Shown: positions 54,225-62,840 of the stretch, in pieces
How positions within the stretch are numbered: the stretch's first letter is position 1
Layout of the letters: every line of letters starts with the position of its first letter
NCBI RefSeq assembly: GCF_015057185.1
Contig: NZ_SVEV01000008.1
Coordinates: 1 to 64,000, forward strand
DNA from: Pseudobutyrivibrio sp.
Lineage (GTDB): Bacteria > Bacillota > Clostridia > Lachnospirales > Lachnospiraceae
Direction: 5' to 3'
Length of the DNA stretch: 64,000 nt
Translations under genes and position numbers: made by a program
Notes under the pieces: generated by a model
What the model saw: the letters and a program-made list of their open reading frames with translations, nothing else
The model's database searches: none
What the model was told of the DNA's origin: nothing

Positions 54225-54698
54225 ATGGGGACTTTCTCAGAAAAAGAAGTAGAACATTTTCTATCCAAATTGGAGCAGGCTTACAACAGTGTTCATAAGG
54301 AACATGGAGATTTTAATATAGCCAAACTTAAATATGAGCATGTTGTGCCTGCAGAACTGCGTCATTTAATCACTAGGGATGTTTTTCAGAAGTTTGTTGA
54401 GAAACGTATGAAGATATCTAACATCGATTCAAGTGATGACGATTCAGAGACCTTAGAGGATGAAATACGTGAAGAGGAAGAAGAGGAACTTGAGAAAGAG
54501 AAGAAGAGACAGCTGCAATTAAAAAATATATCCTCTGAAATCATCCAAAAAATGCTTAAGAAGCGAGAAGAAACTGCGGCAAAAATAAAGCGTGCTAGTG
54601 ATAATAATTCTGAAAAAAGTGCGCCTGAAGAAGGTGCGTGTGAAGAAACTGAGGAACAGCCAGAAGCTTCAAAGCCTGAGAATATCATGAAGATGTAG
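54225..54698 (+). CDS. small charged protein sharing a motif with the next gene
   Basis: 157 residues from the ATG at 54225, which has GGAGGGG seven bases upstream; an in-frame start at 54210 does not. N-terminal helix, then LKYEHVVPAELRHLI (35-49), followed by a long, very acidic and lysine-rich coiled-coil-like tail (EIREEEEEELEKEKKRQ) and an unstructured end. The motif recurs in the 646-residue protein. No known family recognised. Confidence 0.72.
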   Translation: MGTFSEKEVEHFLSKLEQAYNSVHKEHGDFNIAKLKYEHVVPAELRHLITRDVFQKFVEKRMKISNIDSSDDDSETLEDEIREEEEEELEKEKKRQLQLKNISSEIIQKMLKKREETAAKIKRASDNNSEKSAPEEGACEETEEQPEASKPENIMKM

Positions 54699-54768
54699 CA
54701 TCGAAAACATTTTAGATATAATCTTTGGGATGTTAGTGAAAGAAGCTTCATTTTAGGAGGGGAAAACT

Positions 54769-56709
54769 ATGCCAAAATACACTGAAGAAGAATTGATGAA
54801 TATGGATGCTATAGCTACAGCATTTTTTGAACAGTATAATTTTAGTAAAAATATGGAGTATGAGGATATAAAATACTATGCCCAGCTTGCATATGGATAC
54901 AAAGTTGATAATGTTGAGCAGTGGACAGAAAATGTGGAGAATGCAGAGGCTGAAGAGGTAAATAGGCTAGTTGATGTCCAACATAATTTGCAGAATCTTT
55001 TGCAAAATGTTCAAAAAAGAAGTTTAGAGAGATACAAGAATGATAATAATAAGCCTAAAACTGAACAGAATTTTGCAGTAAAAAGTTTAAAGTATGAGGA
55101 TGTAATACCAGAAGAAGCACGCCATCTCATTCTACAGGGGGATTATCTTAGAATACGTGATGAAATATGTTCAAAATTTGAAAAAGAGTATAACGAGTTT
55201 CATCTAAAGGAAAGTGAAGAAAGAGAAGCTGAAAATGCCAAAATACAGAATTCTGGTTTAGATAAAGAAGCTTATGAGGCAATAAAGGAAGACAGAGAGT
55301 ATAAGTATTTATTAGCTGAGAAAGCAAAACTAGAAACCAAGATTAAGGACTTAAAAGAGAAATATGGAAATGATAAGGAGCAATATGAGAAACTCAAGGC
55401 CACAGTGCAACAGGGTATAGACATATATGATGAGAAATTGCAAGCCCGCGCTTCAACAATTTGTCCTGGTATATACCAAAAGCAGGCTTCTGATAGAGAA
55501 GCAGCATTGTTTAAGTTAGAGCAGAGCTTTAACAAGAAGGTCGACGACAAGTTTAAGGAAATTGATAAGAAGATAAAAGATGAGTTTGATAAAGCCATCA
55601 AAGATAGAATTAAGGAGGAAAACAAAAGAATACAGCCATCTGTTCAGAATTTTATAAAAGCCAATATCGAACCTGCAGCTAATGAGATAAAGGCTAAGCA
55701 AGTACAGAGTAAGAAAAAATTAAACTATTCGAATGTAGATGAAGATTATTCTGAAATCGAAAACAACATTATTTCAGAAAATGAAAAGAAGAAATCTAGA
55801 GAAGAAGCGATGATTGGGGAACAGAATCTGGCAAAAAAGCTTGCTAATTTAATGAATTATGAGGATAAATTGCCAGGACAGCTTCTCAATGCTATTAAAA
55901 ATGATTGGAGTTTTGGGGCTGTTCCATATAATAGAGATCATTTTATGGATGACCCTAATGCTGAGGTTCAGCCTGTATACGATAGACTGCGTGATTATCA
56001 AGATGCCTACCAAAGAGAAATCATAGCCGTAAAGGATACATTTGAGGTTGATAAAGTAAATTTCAGAGTGGCACATTTTGACCATTTTGAAAGAATTAGC
56101 GGAATCCATAAGATTTTAAAGGATAACAAGAAAACAGGTCTAACAAAAAATTCAACGGAGTATAAGGCTGTCCTGACAGAGTTGGATACATATGAAAAGG
56201 GTTTAATAGAAAAAGGCTGGTACGATGTTGTAAAAGCTGAAAAGGAGGGTAGAAAGCTTACTCCTGAACAAGAGCAAATGAAAGTAGATATGCTTGATCA
56301 GTTAGATAGAGTATTTGAATCAGCATCTACTTATATGATAAAAAAAGGACCTGAGAAAAAGAACTGGGGACATGGACAAGCAAGATATGAGCTTATGTAT
56401 TTGCTCTGCGATGAAATATATGCTAGAGGTGGTCATGCGGCTGAGGCACAGGCACGAGAAGCAAGAATTGAAAAGGAAGTGCGAGCACATAAGCAAACTG
56501 CTTCGGCCTATCTCCATCAGATAAAGAATGCTGCATTTGGTGGTGCTGATATTACTGCAAAATATCAGGGCAAAATAACAGCTGCTATAGAGGGTACTGC
56601 ACGAGTCCCTGGCACCAGAGCTGAAATCGCTCGAAAACATGCTGAGTATATGAACAAAGGTTCCAACGAAATCATTAATCCAGCAAATAATGTGATTCCA
56701 AATATTTAA
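54769..56709 (+). CDS. large coiled-coil-rich soluble protein of unknown function
   Basis: 646 residues, no signal peptide or membrane segment. The N-terminal ~100 residues are acidic. LKYEDVIPEEARHLI (107-121) matches the motif of the preceding small protein. Residues ~140-370 are Lys/Glu-rich and probably coiled coil. The C-terminal third is more globular (WGHGQARYELMYLLCDEIY near 540) with an Ala/His-rich region. A strong terminator follows. Like the 778-residue protein it is probably linked to the secretion locus by position only. Confidence 0.74.
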   Translation: MPKYTEEELMNMDAIATAFFEQYNFSKNMEYEDIKYYAQLAYGYKVDNVEQWTENVENAEAEEVNRLVDVQHNLQNLLQNVQKRSLERYKNDNNKPKTEQNFAVKSLKYEDVIPEEARHLILQGDYLRIRDEICSKFEKEYNEFHLKESEEREAENAKIQNSGLDKEAYEAIKEDREYKYLLAEKAKLETKIKDLKEKYGNDKEQYEKLKATVQQGIDIYDEKLQARASTICPGIYQKQASDREAALFKLEQSFNKKVDDKFKEIDKKIKDEFDKAIKDRIKEENKRIQPSVQNFIKANIEPAANEIKAKQVQSKKKLNYSNVDEDYSEIENNIISENEKKKSREEAMIGEQNLAKKLANLMNYEDKLPGQLLNAIKNDWSFGAVPYNRDHFMDDPNAEVQPVYDRLRDYQDAYQREIIAVKDTFEVDKVNFRVAHFDHFERISGIHKILKDNKKTGLTKNSTEYKAVLTELDTYEKGLIEKGWYDVVKAEKEGRKLTPEQEQMKVDMLDQLDRVFESASTYMIKKGPEKKNWGHGQARYELMYLLCDEIYARGGHAAEAQAREARIEKEVRAHKQTASAYLHQIKNAAFGGADITAKYQGKITAAIEGTARVPGTRAEIARKHAEYMNKGSNEIINPANNVIPNI

Positions 56710-56716
56710 ATAGAAA

Positions 56717-56755
56717 AAAACCATTTCTCCACATAGCCGGGGAAATGGTTTTTTT
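56717..56755 (+). terminator. terminator after the 646-residue protein gene
   Basis: 14-bp stem aaaaccatttctcc / ggggaaatggtttt with one G-U pair, eight-base loop and T run. It separates the three soluble-protein genes from the sigma factor operon. Confidence 0.92.
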
Positions 56756-56810
56756 GTGTCTTAAAAGTGAATATTTTGCGTCAAATGTTATAAATGTGTG
56801 TACTATATTG

Positions 56811-56823
56811 TTTTTTTTTTTTT
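56811..56823 (+). repeat. run of 13 T upstream of the sigma factor
   Basis: Homopolymer tract in the promoter region of the sigma factor gene, after the terminator. Such tracts can change length by slippage and alter promoter spacing. Candidate -10 sequences lie on both sides (actata before, agaata after). Confidence 0.7.
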
Positions 56824-56955
56824 AGTTTCTTAGAATAAATTCATAGTATGGGTCGAAGTCTGACAACTTAGCCCATAGCGCGAAGAAAAAGTGAAATGAT
56901 ATGAAAAATATTTATTGAAATTTGCACCGATTTGTTCATCAGAAAGGTTTTACTT

Positions 56956-57438
56956 ATGAACGGAGAAACAATAGTACGAACATACAGTGATATGGTATAC
57001 GGAGTCGCGATGCGGTACGTAAAGAATCCTACAGACGCAGATGATGTATATGCAGATGTGTTCTACAGGTATTTTCGTAGAGAAAGGACCTTTGAAAGCG
57101 AAGAACATCGAAAAGCATGGCTGCTGAGAGTAACCATTAATTCGGCAAAGGATTTCCTTATTAAACGAAAGTTCGATGTAAGCAAAGATGATGACCTATT
57201 CGATGAATCATTGATGTCCGTAACGTTTTCTGGCACAGATATTTCTCAAGAGGAAATACTAGATGTTCGAAATGCCTTGAAAAAACTAAAGGAAGAAAGA
57301 AGAGAGGTTATCGAACTTTATTATTTCAATGGACTTAATACTAAACAGATAGCAGATATGCTTCAAAAACCAGAGAACACCATAAAATCAGAGCTATTAC
57401 GAGGCAGAAAGGAACTAAAGGAATATCTTTCAAAGTAA
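56956..57438 (+). CDS. sigma-70 family (ECF-like) RNA polymerase sigma factor
   Basis: 160 residues from the ATG at 56956 with AAAGG upstream; the TTG at 56932 is less likely. Region 2 (about 10-70: MVYGVAMRYVKNPTDADDVYADVFYRYF) is quoted only in part: DADDVYADVFYRYF. Region 4 (about 110-158: EVIELYYFNGLNTKQIADML, then TIKSELLRGRKEL) is clear. It precedes the pilin gene by two small steps and probably switches on the secretion operon. No membrane anti-sigma factor is seen. Confidence 0.88.
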   Translation: MNGETIVRTYSDMVYGVAMRYVKNPTDADDVYADVFYRYFRRERTFESEEHRKAWLLRVTINSAKDFLIKRKFDVSKDDDLFDESLMSVTFSGTDISQEEILDVRNALKKLKEERREVIELYYFNGLNTKQIADMLQKPENTIKSELLRGRKELKEYLSK

Positions 57439-57449
57439 GAGGAAGACAG

Positions 57450-57659
57450 ATGGATGAACAGAGAATTGAAATGGCGTTGAAATTACTAGGGGAATGTGTT
57501 CCTAGGGCACCAGAAAAAACAGTAGAGAAAATGGTTAAAACCGTTAATGCTTTGGAGGCAGAGAGGAATCAAAATAATCCACAAGCCGAAGAAGCTAAGC
57601 CTAAGAGAGAAGCACAAAAGGTGATAGAAAATAAGAATTTAGGAGGACCAAGATTATGA
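57450..57659 (+). CDS. small protein between sigma factor and pilin
   Basis: 69 residues, charged, no membrane segment. A helical first half (RIEMALKLLGECV, EKTVEKMVKTVNALEAER) precedes a disordered lysine-rich tail. It starts 11 bp after the sigma gene and overlaps the pilin start by four bases (ATGA). Position suggests a sigma regulator or chaperone, but it has no zinc-binding anti-sigma motif. Unknown family. Confidence 0.68.
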   Translation: MDEQRIEMALKLLGECVPRAPEKTVEKMVKTVNALEAERNQNNPQAEEAKPKREAQKVIENKNLGGPRL

Positions 57660-57979
57660 TGAACAATATGATGAATAATATTATGATACTTGCTGATAAA
57701 GCCCCAGATTTAAAAGAAGTAACAGATCCAATTATAGCGTTTATTAATTCAGTGTTAACAGCTGCAATCCCATTAGTATCATCTGTAGGTGCTCTTTATT
57801 GCGTGCTTTTGGGCGTTAGATATGCAAGAGCAGAGGAGCCTCAGGATAGAGAAAAGGCAAAGCAGCATTTAAAGGGAGCCATTATTGGCTTCGTATTAAT
57901 CTTCATACTAATCGTGGCATTAAGAATTGCTACACCTATTATGGTTGAATGGATGAATGCAAATTCTAATGCTAATTAA
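57656..57979 (+). CDS. VirB2/TrbC-like type IV secretion pilin
   Basis: 107 residues with two hydrophobic helices (about 26-50 and 73-95) joined by a short charged loop RYARAEEPQDREKAKQH, the layout of VirB2/TrbC pilins and their Gram-positive counterparts. It would form the membrane or surface part of the secretion channel. Start by overlap with the 69-residue gene, with AGGAGG at 57641. Next gene is an exported repeat protein. Confidence 0.78.
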   Translation: MMNNMMNNIMILADKAPDLKEVTDPIIAFINSVLTAAIPLVSSVGALYCVLLGVRYARAEEPQDREKAKQHLKGAIIGFVLIFILIVALRIATPIMVEWMNANSNAN

Positions 57980-58019
57980 TACTTAATGTTACATTTTGAT
58001 TAGTACTTGGAGGAGAAAG

Positions 58020-59849
58020 ATGAATTTTAAGTGGGGTTTAAAACGATTTTTAGGAATAACGATAATCCCGATTATGGTGGTGGCTGTATTTAATGGTACA
58101 GCCATCACTGTAGTTGCTACAGATTCTAACCAGCCAGCAGAGGAAACGCAGCCGGCAGACGGAACACAGCCGACCGACGGAACTCAGCCAACAGACGGAA
58201 CTCAGCCAACAGACGGAACACAGCCGGCAGACACTACTCAACCTACAGGTGGAGATACAACCACAGATGCAGATGCTTCAGAGAGTGTGGAACAACCAGA
58301 GATTTTAAAGGATGTTTTTGGTGAAGTTGTTTTCTATCGCTGGGACCGAGTAAATGATTCGAATTATCCTCAAGATGCAGAATGGCATCCAGCAATGCTT
58401 GTATGGGCTAGAGATGAATTTGAAATTGATGATGGTTATATAGGTTGTCTGGCTCCTGATTGTATTTGGTTGGGACCAGAAGCATCTGCTGTTCCTGGTG
58501 CCACACACGTATTTCGTGAAGATGACGAAATTTATGATGATTTGTTTGATGACAGTGACATCATTAGTGAGGGGGAATCTTGTTACTTCCGTTTAACAGA
58601 CAGAGCTGAAGGCATAGATGTTGGAAGTGATCCTCAAGTTCTAACCCATGAAAAAACCTTTTTCACAACTGATGACAGAGACGTTCTATATATAAAGTAC
58701 GGAAAGACTGATAGTGATAATCATAATGAGAATGGTAGTGAAGCTCCAATATATATGATTAAATTGGCCAGAACCCCTGATGCACCACAGGATTATATAT
58801 TAGAACCTGGTGGTCAGGGAAATGATAGCTGGATACATATGCATGGTGATGAGTATGGCTACGAGTGGACATTTGAATCCTTTGAATCAGAATTCCCAGG
58901 TGATGGAGACGATGATAGGATGTACAAGGTCAAATATAACAAACCACATGAGGATGACCCAAGACTTTCAGTAGGCGAAGGACAAAGATTTATGCATGTC
59001 AGATCAAAGGATTATGACTGGAATAAATATAAATGGTTTTTAGGTAAAAAACTTCGCTATTCTGCAATCAAAGGAGACCCAACAATAGGAGCAGGTCAGA
59101 TTCTTTCTATTAGTGCAAGCGATTATGTCTCTGCTGAAGGAAGTCCTGAAAGCCAGAATGGTGTAATTCTTCAAGCCGGTCAGACCATTACTATTGAAAA
59201 AGGGGGAATCCTTTCTATTAGCGGTGATTTCATCAACAATGGAACTATTATCAATAACGGTGGAGTTATCCTGGTTGAAAATGGTGGCAGCATTTATCCT
59301 TTCCTTCAAGGGGATGATGCTAATGCAATGGGATGCGGCTCAATCAAATGTAATGGTGGAGATATTGTTATTGAAAGTGGTGGCGCGATTTATGGTGGCT
59401 TGAATTGTTCGTTGACAACAGACAATGTAAAAAGAGTTGCCCCATTCTGGATGGATAACAGTTCAACACTTATTAATTATGGATTGTTATGTTGTGGAGA
59501 ACTCAGACTAGGGGATGCCGCCACTATTGAAAATCGTACTAATGCTCGTATATACACAGGTTTGATGCAACCACAATGGAAAACTATAGTTGATCAGCTT
59601 AGTGATAACAACCAAAAACTAATGTCAGGAGATACGTCTGATTTATTAAGTCTTGGATATTTCAAGAAAGAGGAAGAAGACGGTTATTATGGCGGAATCT
59701 TTTTGGTAAATGATGCAACTAATATGCAGAATGTCCCGTCAGTTTATGTAACCAGTGGGCAGGAAGATCATTTAAATAATCCGAGTGTAGATTGGCAGAC
59801 GACTTATATTGATCAAGGTCTTATTTATTATGGATTGTTAGAATTATGA
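58020..59849 (+). CDS. exported protein with DGTQPT repeats and beta-helix-like region
   Basis: 609 residues from the ATG at 58020 with AGGAG upstream. A signal peptide (about 1-33, ending near VVATDS) leads to a short Thr/Pro/Gln/Asp repeat region coded by 18-bp units, an acidic middle domain (DDDEIYDDLFDDSD-like Asp-rich stretches), and a region of repeated Asn/Gly turns (NNGTIINNGGVILVENGG, then GGDIVIESGGAIYGG) that looks like a parallel beta-helix. No LPXTG anchor seen. It is probably a surface component or adhesin of the secretion system. Its stop overlaps the VirD4 start by four bases. Confidence 0.78.
   Translation: MNFKWGLKRFLGITIIPIMVVAVFNGTAITVVATDSNQPAEETQPADGTQPTDGTQPTDGTQPTDGTQPADTTQPTGGDTTTDADASESVEQPEILKDVFGEVVFYRWDRVNDSNYPQDAEWHPAMLVWARDEFEIDDGYIGCLAPDCIWLGPEASAVPGATHVFREDDEIYDDLFDDSDIISEGESCYFRLTDRAEGIDVGSDPQVLTHEKTFFTTDDRDVLYIKYGKTDSDNHNENGSEAPIYMIKLARTPDAPQDYILEPGGQGNDSWIHMHGDEYGYEWTFESFESEFPGDGDDDRMYKVKYNKPHEDDPRLSVGEGQRFMHVRSKDYDWNKYKWFLGKKLRYSAIKGDPTIGAGQILSISASDYVSAEGSPESQNGVILQAGQTITIEKGGILSISGDFINNGTIINNGGVILVENGGSIYPFLQGDDANAMGCGSIKCNGGDIVIESGGAIYGGLNCSLTTDNVKRVAPFWMDNSSTLINYGLLCCGELRLGDAATIENRTNARIYTGLMQPQWKTIVDQLSDNNQKLMSGDTSDLLSLGYFKKEEEDGYYGGIFLVNDATNMQNVPSVYVTSGQEDHLNNPSVDWQTTYIDQGLIYYGLLEL
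58149..58238 (+). repeat. five tandem 18-bp units coding a DGTQPT-type repeat
   Basis: Five units beginning at 58149, 58167, 58185, 58203 and 58221, pattern CAGCCRRCMGACGGAACW with small changes; the last is diverged. They encode the linker after the signal peptide and could expand or contract by slippage. Confidence 0.85.
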
Positions 59850-61882
59850 GAGAATTTTTTAGCAGACTTTTTAGTAAAGATGGAATACATAGGATAGTTT
59901 TTTTAAAAGTTGTTTGGTTTACTTTTCTGTTTATCATCATGGCAGAAGTGGTAGGCTTTGGTCTTCGTACGCTTGGGGACTACATTAATTCATACGGTTC
60001 TAGAAATCCATTTACTATTAATCTTTTATATCTAATAGATCCTAAAACATGGGTTATTGGAGCCCTGGGTGATGTTATTTTTGCCGTATTGTATTTGCTT
60101 TCTGGCAATAACATGAGTCGTTTTTTCAGGATGAACAAGGATTTGCTGGGAAAGGATGGGCATGCAGATGTAGTTAGAGGTTCTCTTGAAAACAGTCGAT
60201 TCTTAACAGATGAAGAGCGTGATACATTCTTCCCGGGAGCTGACTACAATTCCCTTGGAAAAGTAGAAAAGGATGGAATTCCTGTTCGTGCAGTCTTAGA
60301 TAAAAAAAATCATCTGCAAGTAAATTTCATGTCAGGTGCGCACTCATTAATCATCGGTGCAACTGGTAGTGGTAAAACAACAACATTCATCAATCCGATG
60401 ATTCAGCTACTTGCAGCCACTAATTGTGGCAGCTCAATGATTATGACAGACCCTAAGGGAGAGCTATTCTCTCTTCATTCTCAGTATTTAAAGGATAGAG
60501 GCTACGAGGTTTTACTTCTTGATTTGAGAGATACATATTCTTCTAGCCGCTGGAATCCACTGGGAGATATATACGACATGTACCAGGATTATCTTCAGGC
60601 TGGCGCAGGCGTCATTGGACACCGAGATGATATGGGCGATTACCCAGATTTGAAACAGCCTGATGGTCCTGCAGAAAATGGCGAATTTTGGGTTGAGTGG
60701 GACGGCAAAGCATACGCAGACCCATCTCACTGTTTAGATGATGTAGTAGTCAAGAGACAGCAGATATACGATGAAATGTATGAGGATTTAAATGATCTAA
60801 TATCAGTTATCTGTCCTATTGAAAACCAAAAGGATCCACTTTGGGAAAAGGGCGCTCGTTCTATTATTATGGCTACCTGCCTTGCAATGCTTGAGGATTC
60901 AGCAGATGAACGCCTTGGTATGACAAAAGAAAAGTTCAATTTCTTTAATATTAATAAGGCACTCACTAATTCAGATAACAATTTTGCAGCCCTAAAGGAC
61001 TACTTCGAGGGCAGAAACAAAATGTCTCAGGCATATACATTGTCTAGACAGGTTCTATCCGCAGCTGAGCAGACAATGTCCAGCTACATGTCAATTACTT
61101 TTGACAAATTAAATATGTTTAATGATAGAGGTCTTTGTGGACTTACAAGTGCGACAGATGTTAATGCAGCATCATTTGCAGACAAGCCAACAGCACTTTT
61201 CATGAAGATACCAGATGAAAAGGATACAAGACATGGTCTTGCAGCAGTATTTATCCTTTGTATATACAAGGCACTTATCAAAGTAGCCTCAGCTAGAGAG
61301 GATTTATCCCTTCCTAGAAACGTATATTTCATTCTTGATGAGTTTGGTAATATGCCAAAAATCGAGAAGTTCGACAAGATGATTACCGTAGGTCGAAGCC
61401 GTAAAATATGGTTCAACATGGTTGTTCAGTCTTATTCTCAGCTATCCAATGTATATGGAAATGAGGTGGCTGACATTGTTAAATCCAACTGCGGTATGAA
61501 AATGTTCATCGGCTCTAATGATATTGGAACCTGTGAGGAATTTTCAAAGCTTTGTGGAAATATGACTGTAAAGACTACATCTACTTCTGCAAGTATAGGT
61601 TCTAGAGAAGGCGACATTAACCTGTCAGCCCAGACTCAGGTTAGACCTCTTATTTATCCATCTGAATTGCAGATGCTTAATAACAAGGTATCCACAGGAA
61701 ATGCGATTATCGTAACCTTTGGTAATTACCCACTTAAAACTACCTATACTCCTAGTTACAAATGTCCATATTACAAAATAGGGCAGATGGATTTAGGAGA
61801 AATTAGATCTCATATGTTTAAGGCAGAGGAAGTTTATTACGACCTTGAAGCCAGAAATGAATTAATTCTTGGTCCGGCCTAA
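59846..61882 (+). CDS. VirD4/TraG-type type IV coupling protein
   Basis: 678 residues. Two N-terminal membrane helices (about 17-40 and 52-80), then an ATPase domain with Walker A GATGSGKTTT (171-180, Lys177) and Walker B FILDEFG (Asp498, Glu499), followed by MVVQSYSQL. It couples substrates, DNA or protein, to the type IV channel. An acidic/aromatic insert (about 260-310) lies between the motifs. No relaxase is within the window, so whether the substrate is DNA cannot be decided here. Confidence 0.93.
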   Translation: MREFFSRLFSKDGIHRIVFLKVVWFTFLFIIMAEVVGFGLRTLGDYINSYGSRNPFTINLLYLIDPKTWVIGALGDVIFAVLYLLSGNNMSRFFRMNKDLLGKDGHADVVRGSLENSRFLTDEERDTFFPGADYNSLGKVEKDGIPVRAVLDKKNHLQVNFMSGAHSLIIGATGSGKTTTFINPMIQLLAATNCGSSMIMTDPKGELFSLHSQYLKDRGYEVLLLDLRDTYSSSRWNPLGDIYDMYQDYLQAGAGVIGHRDDMGDYPDLKQPDGPAENGEFWVEWDGKAYADPSHCLDDVVVKRQQIYDEMYEDLNDLISVICPIENQKDPLWEKGARSIIMATCLAMLEDSADERLGMTKEKFNFFNINKALTNSDNNFAALKDYFEGRNKMSQAYTLSRQVLSAAEQTMSSYMSITFDKLNMFNDRGLCGLTSATDVNAASFADKPTALFMKIPDEKDTRHGLAAVFILCIYKALIKVASAREDLSLPRNVYFILDEFGNMPKIEKFDKMITVGRSRKIWFNMVVQSYSQLSNVYGNEVADIVKSNCGMKMFIGSNDIGTCEEFSKLCGNMTVKTTSTSASIGSREGDINLSAQTQVRPLIYPSELQMLNNKVSTGNAIIVTFGNYPLKTTYTPSYKCPYYKIGQMDLGEIRSHMFKAEEVYYDLEARNELILGPA

Positions 61883-61897
61883 AGAAGGAGAGTTAGC

Positions 61898-62839
61898 ATG
61901 ACTTTTGTTGGATATGTAGCAATGGTTCCCCTAGTGGCATCGTTGTATGTAACACCAGAAGTAGATATGGATTATTCCGGAGAGGTAAACCCATTTAATG
62001 GGGCACCAATTGAGGAATCGCAAGCTGCACAGACACAGCTGGTGAAGTTGCCGGATGGCAGTACTTACGATAGGGATGCCCATACTTTTGCCTATACAGT
62101 CAGTGATTATCAGGAATCTGTTACCTGTACTGTTGCAAATGGCATGGCTACTACGGGGACTGTTTCCATTGTTATTCCGGATGATATGGCTGCGAAGCTG
62201 TACAGCTTTGGAAAAGAAGTCACCGATGTGGACTATTCCAATATCGATACACCAGGTAGCTATTCTCTGGTTGTGACAGGGGTGGAGTCGGAAAAACAGG
62301 TGCTATATTTTGATATTGTAAATGATAAAACAGGACGATTAACCTCCTACACTTTGCCAAATGGATTTTCAATTGTAAGCGTATCCATTGATGATGTTAC
62401 TCAAGCTCCAAACTACAGCAGAATTATCGATATGCAAAAAGAAGGGCGCTACGAAATCTCCTATAAATGCACAGCAACAGGAATTACCTACAACCTGAAT
62501 GTTGAAGTGGACCATACCCCGCCTGATGTACAGTTTGAGGGAGTAAGTGGCAGTATTGCTAGAGGTCCAGTAAAAATTGTTGGTCTGCAGGACGAGGACA
62601 CTGTAAAAGTTATATTCAATGGTGAGAGTGTAAGTGCTCCATCTAATGGTGTCATTAGAACTGTTGGCAAATACACCGTGACAGTATTTGACGATGCCGA
62701 GAATTCTGTAACCAAGGAATTTACTATTCGAATGTATCTTAATGTACAAGGTGGAATTTTTATAGCATTGGCTGTGATTTTAATTGTTGCAGCAGGTGTT
62801 TATATGTATGTTTCAAGAAAGAAATTGAGAGTGAGATAG
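61898..62839 (+). CDS. Ig-like exported membrane protein of the secretion operon
   Basis: 313 residues. A hydrophobic N-terminus (about 1-18), two or more beta-sandwich, Ig-like stretches (about 60-280, including VEVDHTPPDVQFEG, typical of bacterial Ig-like repeats), a C-terminal membrane helix (about 285-307) and a short basic tail. Topology: outside domain, inside tail. It begins 15 bp after the VirD4 gene with AAGGAG. Probably a structural or surface part of the system. Confidence 0.75.
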   Translation: MTFVGYVAMVPLVASLYVTPEVDMDYSGEVNPFNGAPIEESQAAQTQLVKLPDGSTYDRDAHTFAYTVSDYQESVTCTVANGMATTGTVSIVIPDDMAAKLYSFGKEVTDVDYSNIDTPGSYSLVVTGVESEKQVLYFDIVNDKTGRLTSYTLPNGFSIVSVSIDDVTQAPNYSRIIDMQKEGRYEISYKCTATGITYNLNVEVDHTPPDVQFEGVSGSIARGPVKIVGLQDEDTVKVIFNGESVSAPSNGVIRTVGKYTVTVFDDAENSVTKEFTIRMYLNVQGGIFIALAVILIVAAGVYMYVSRKKLRVR

Positions 62840-62840
62840 T

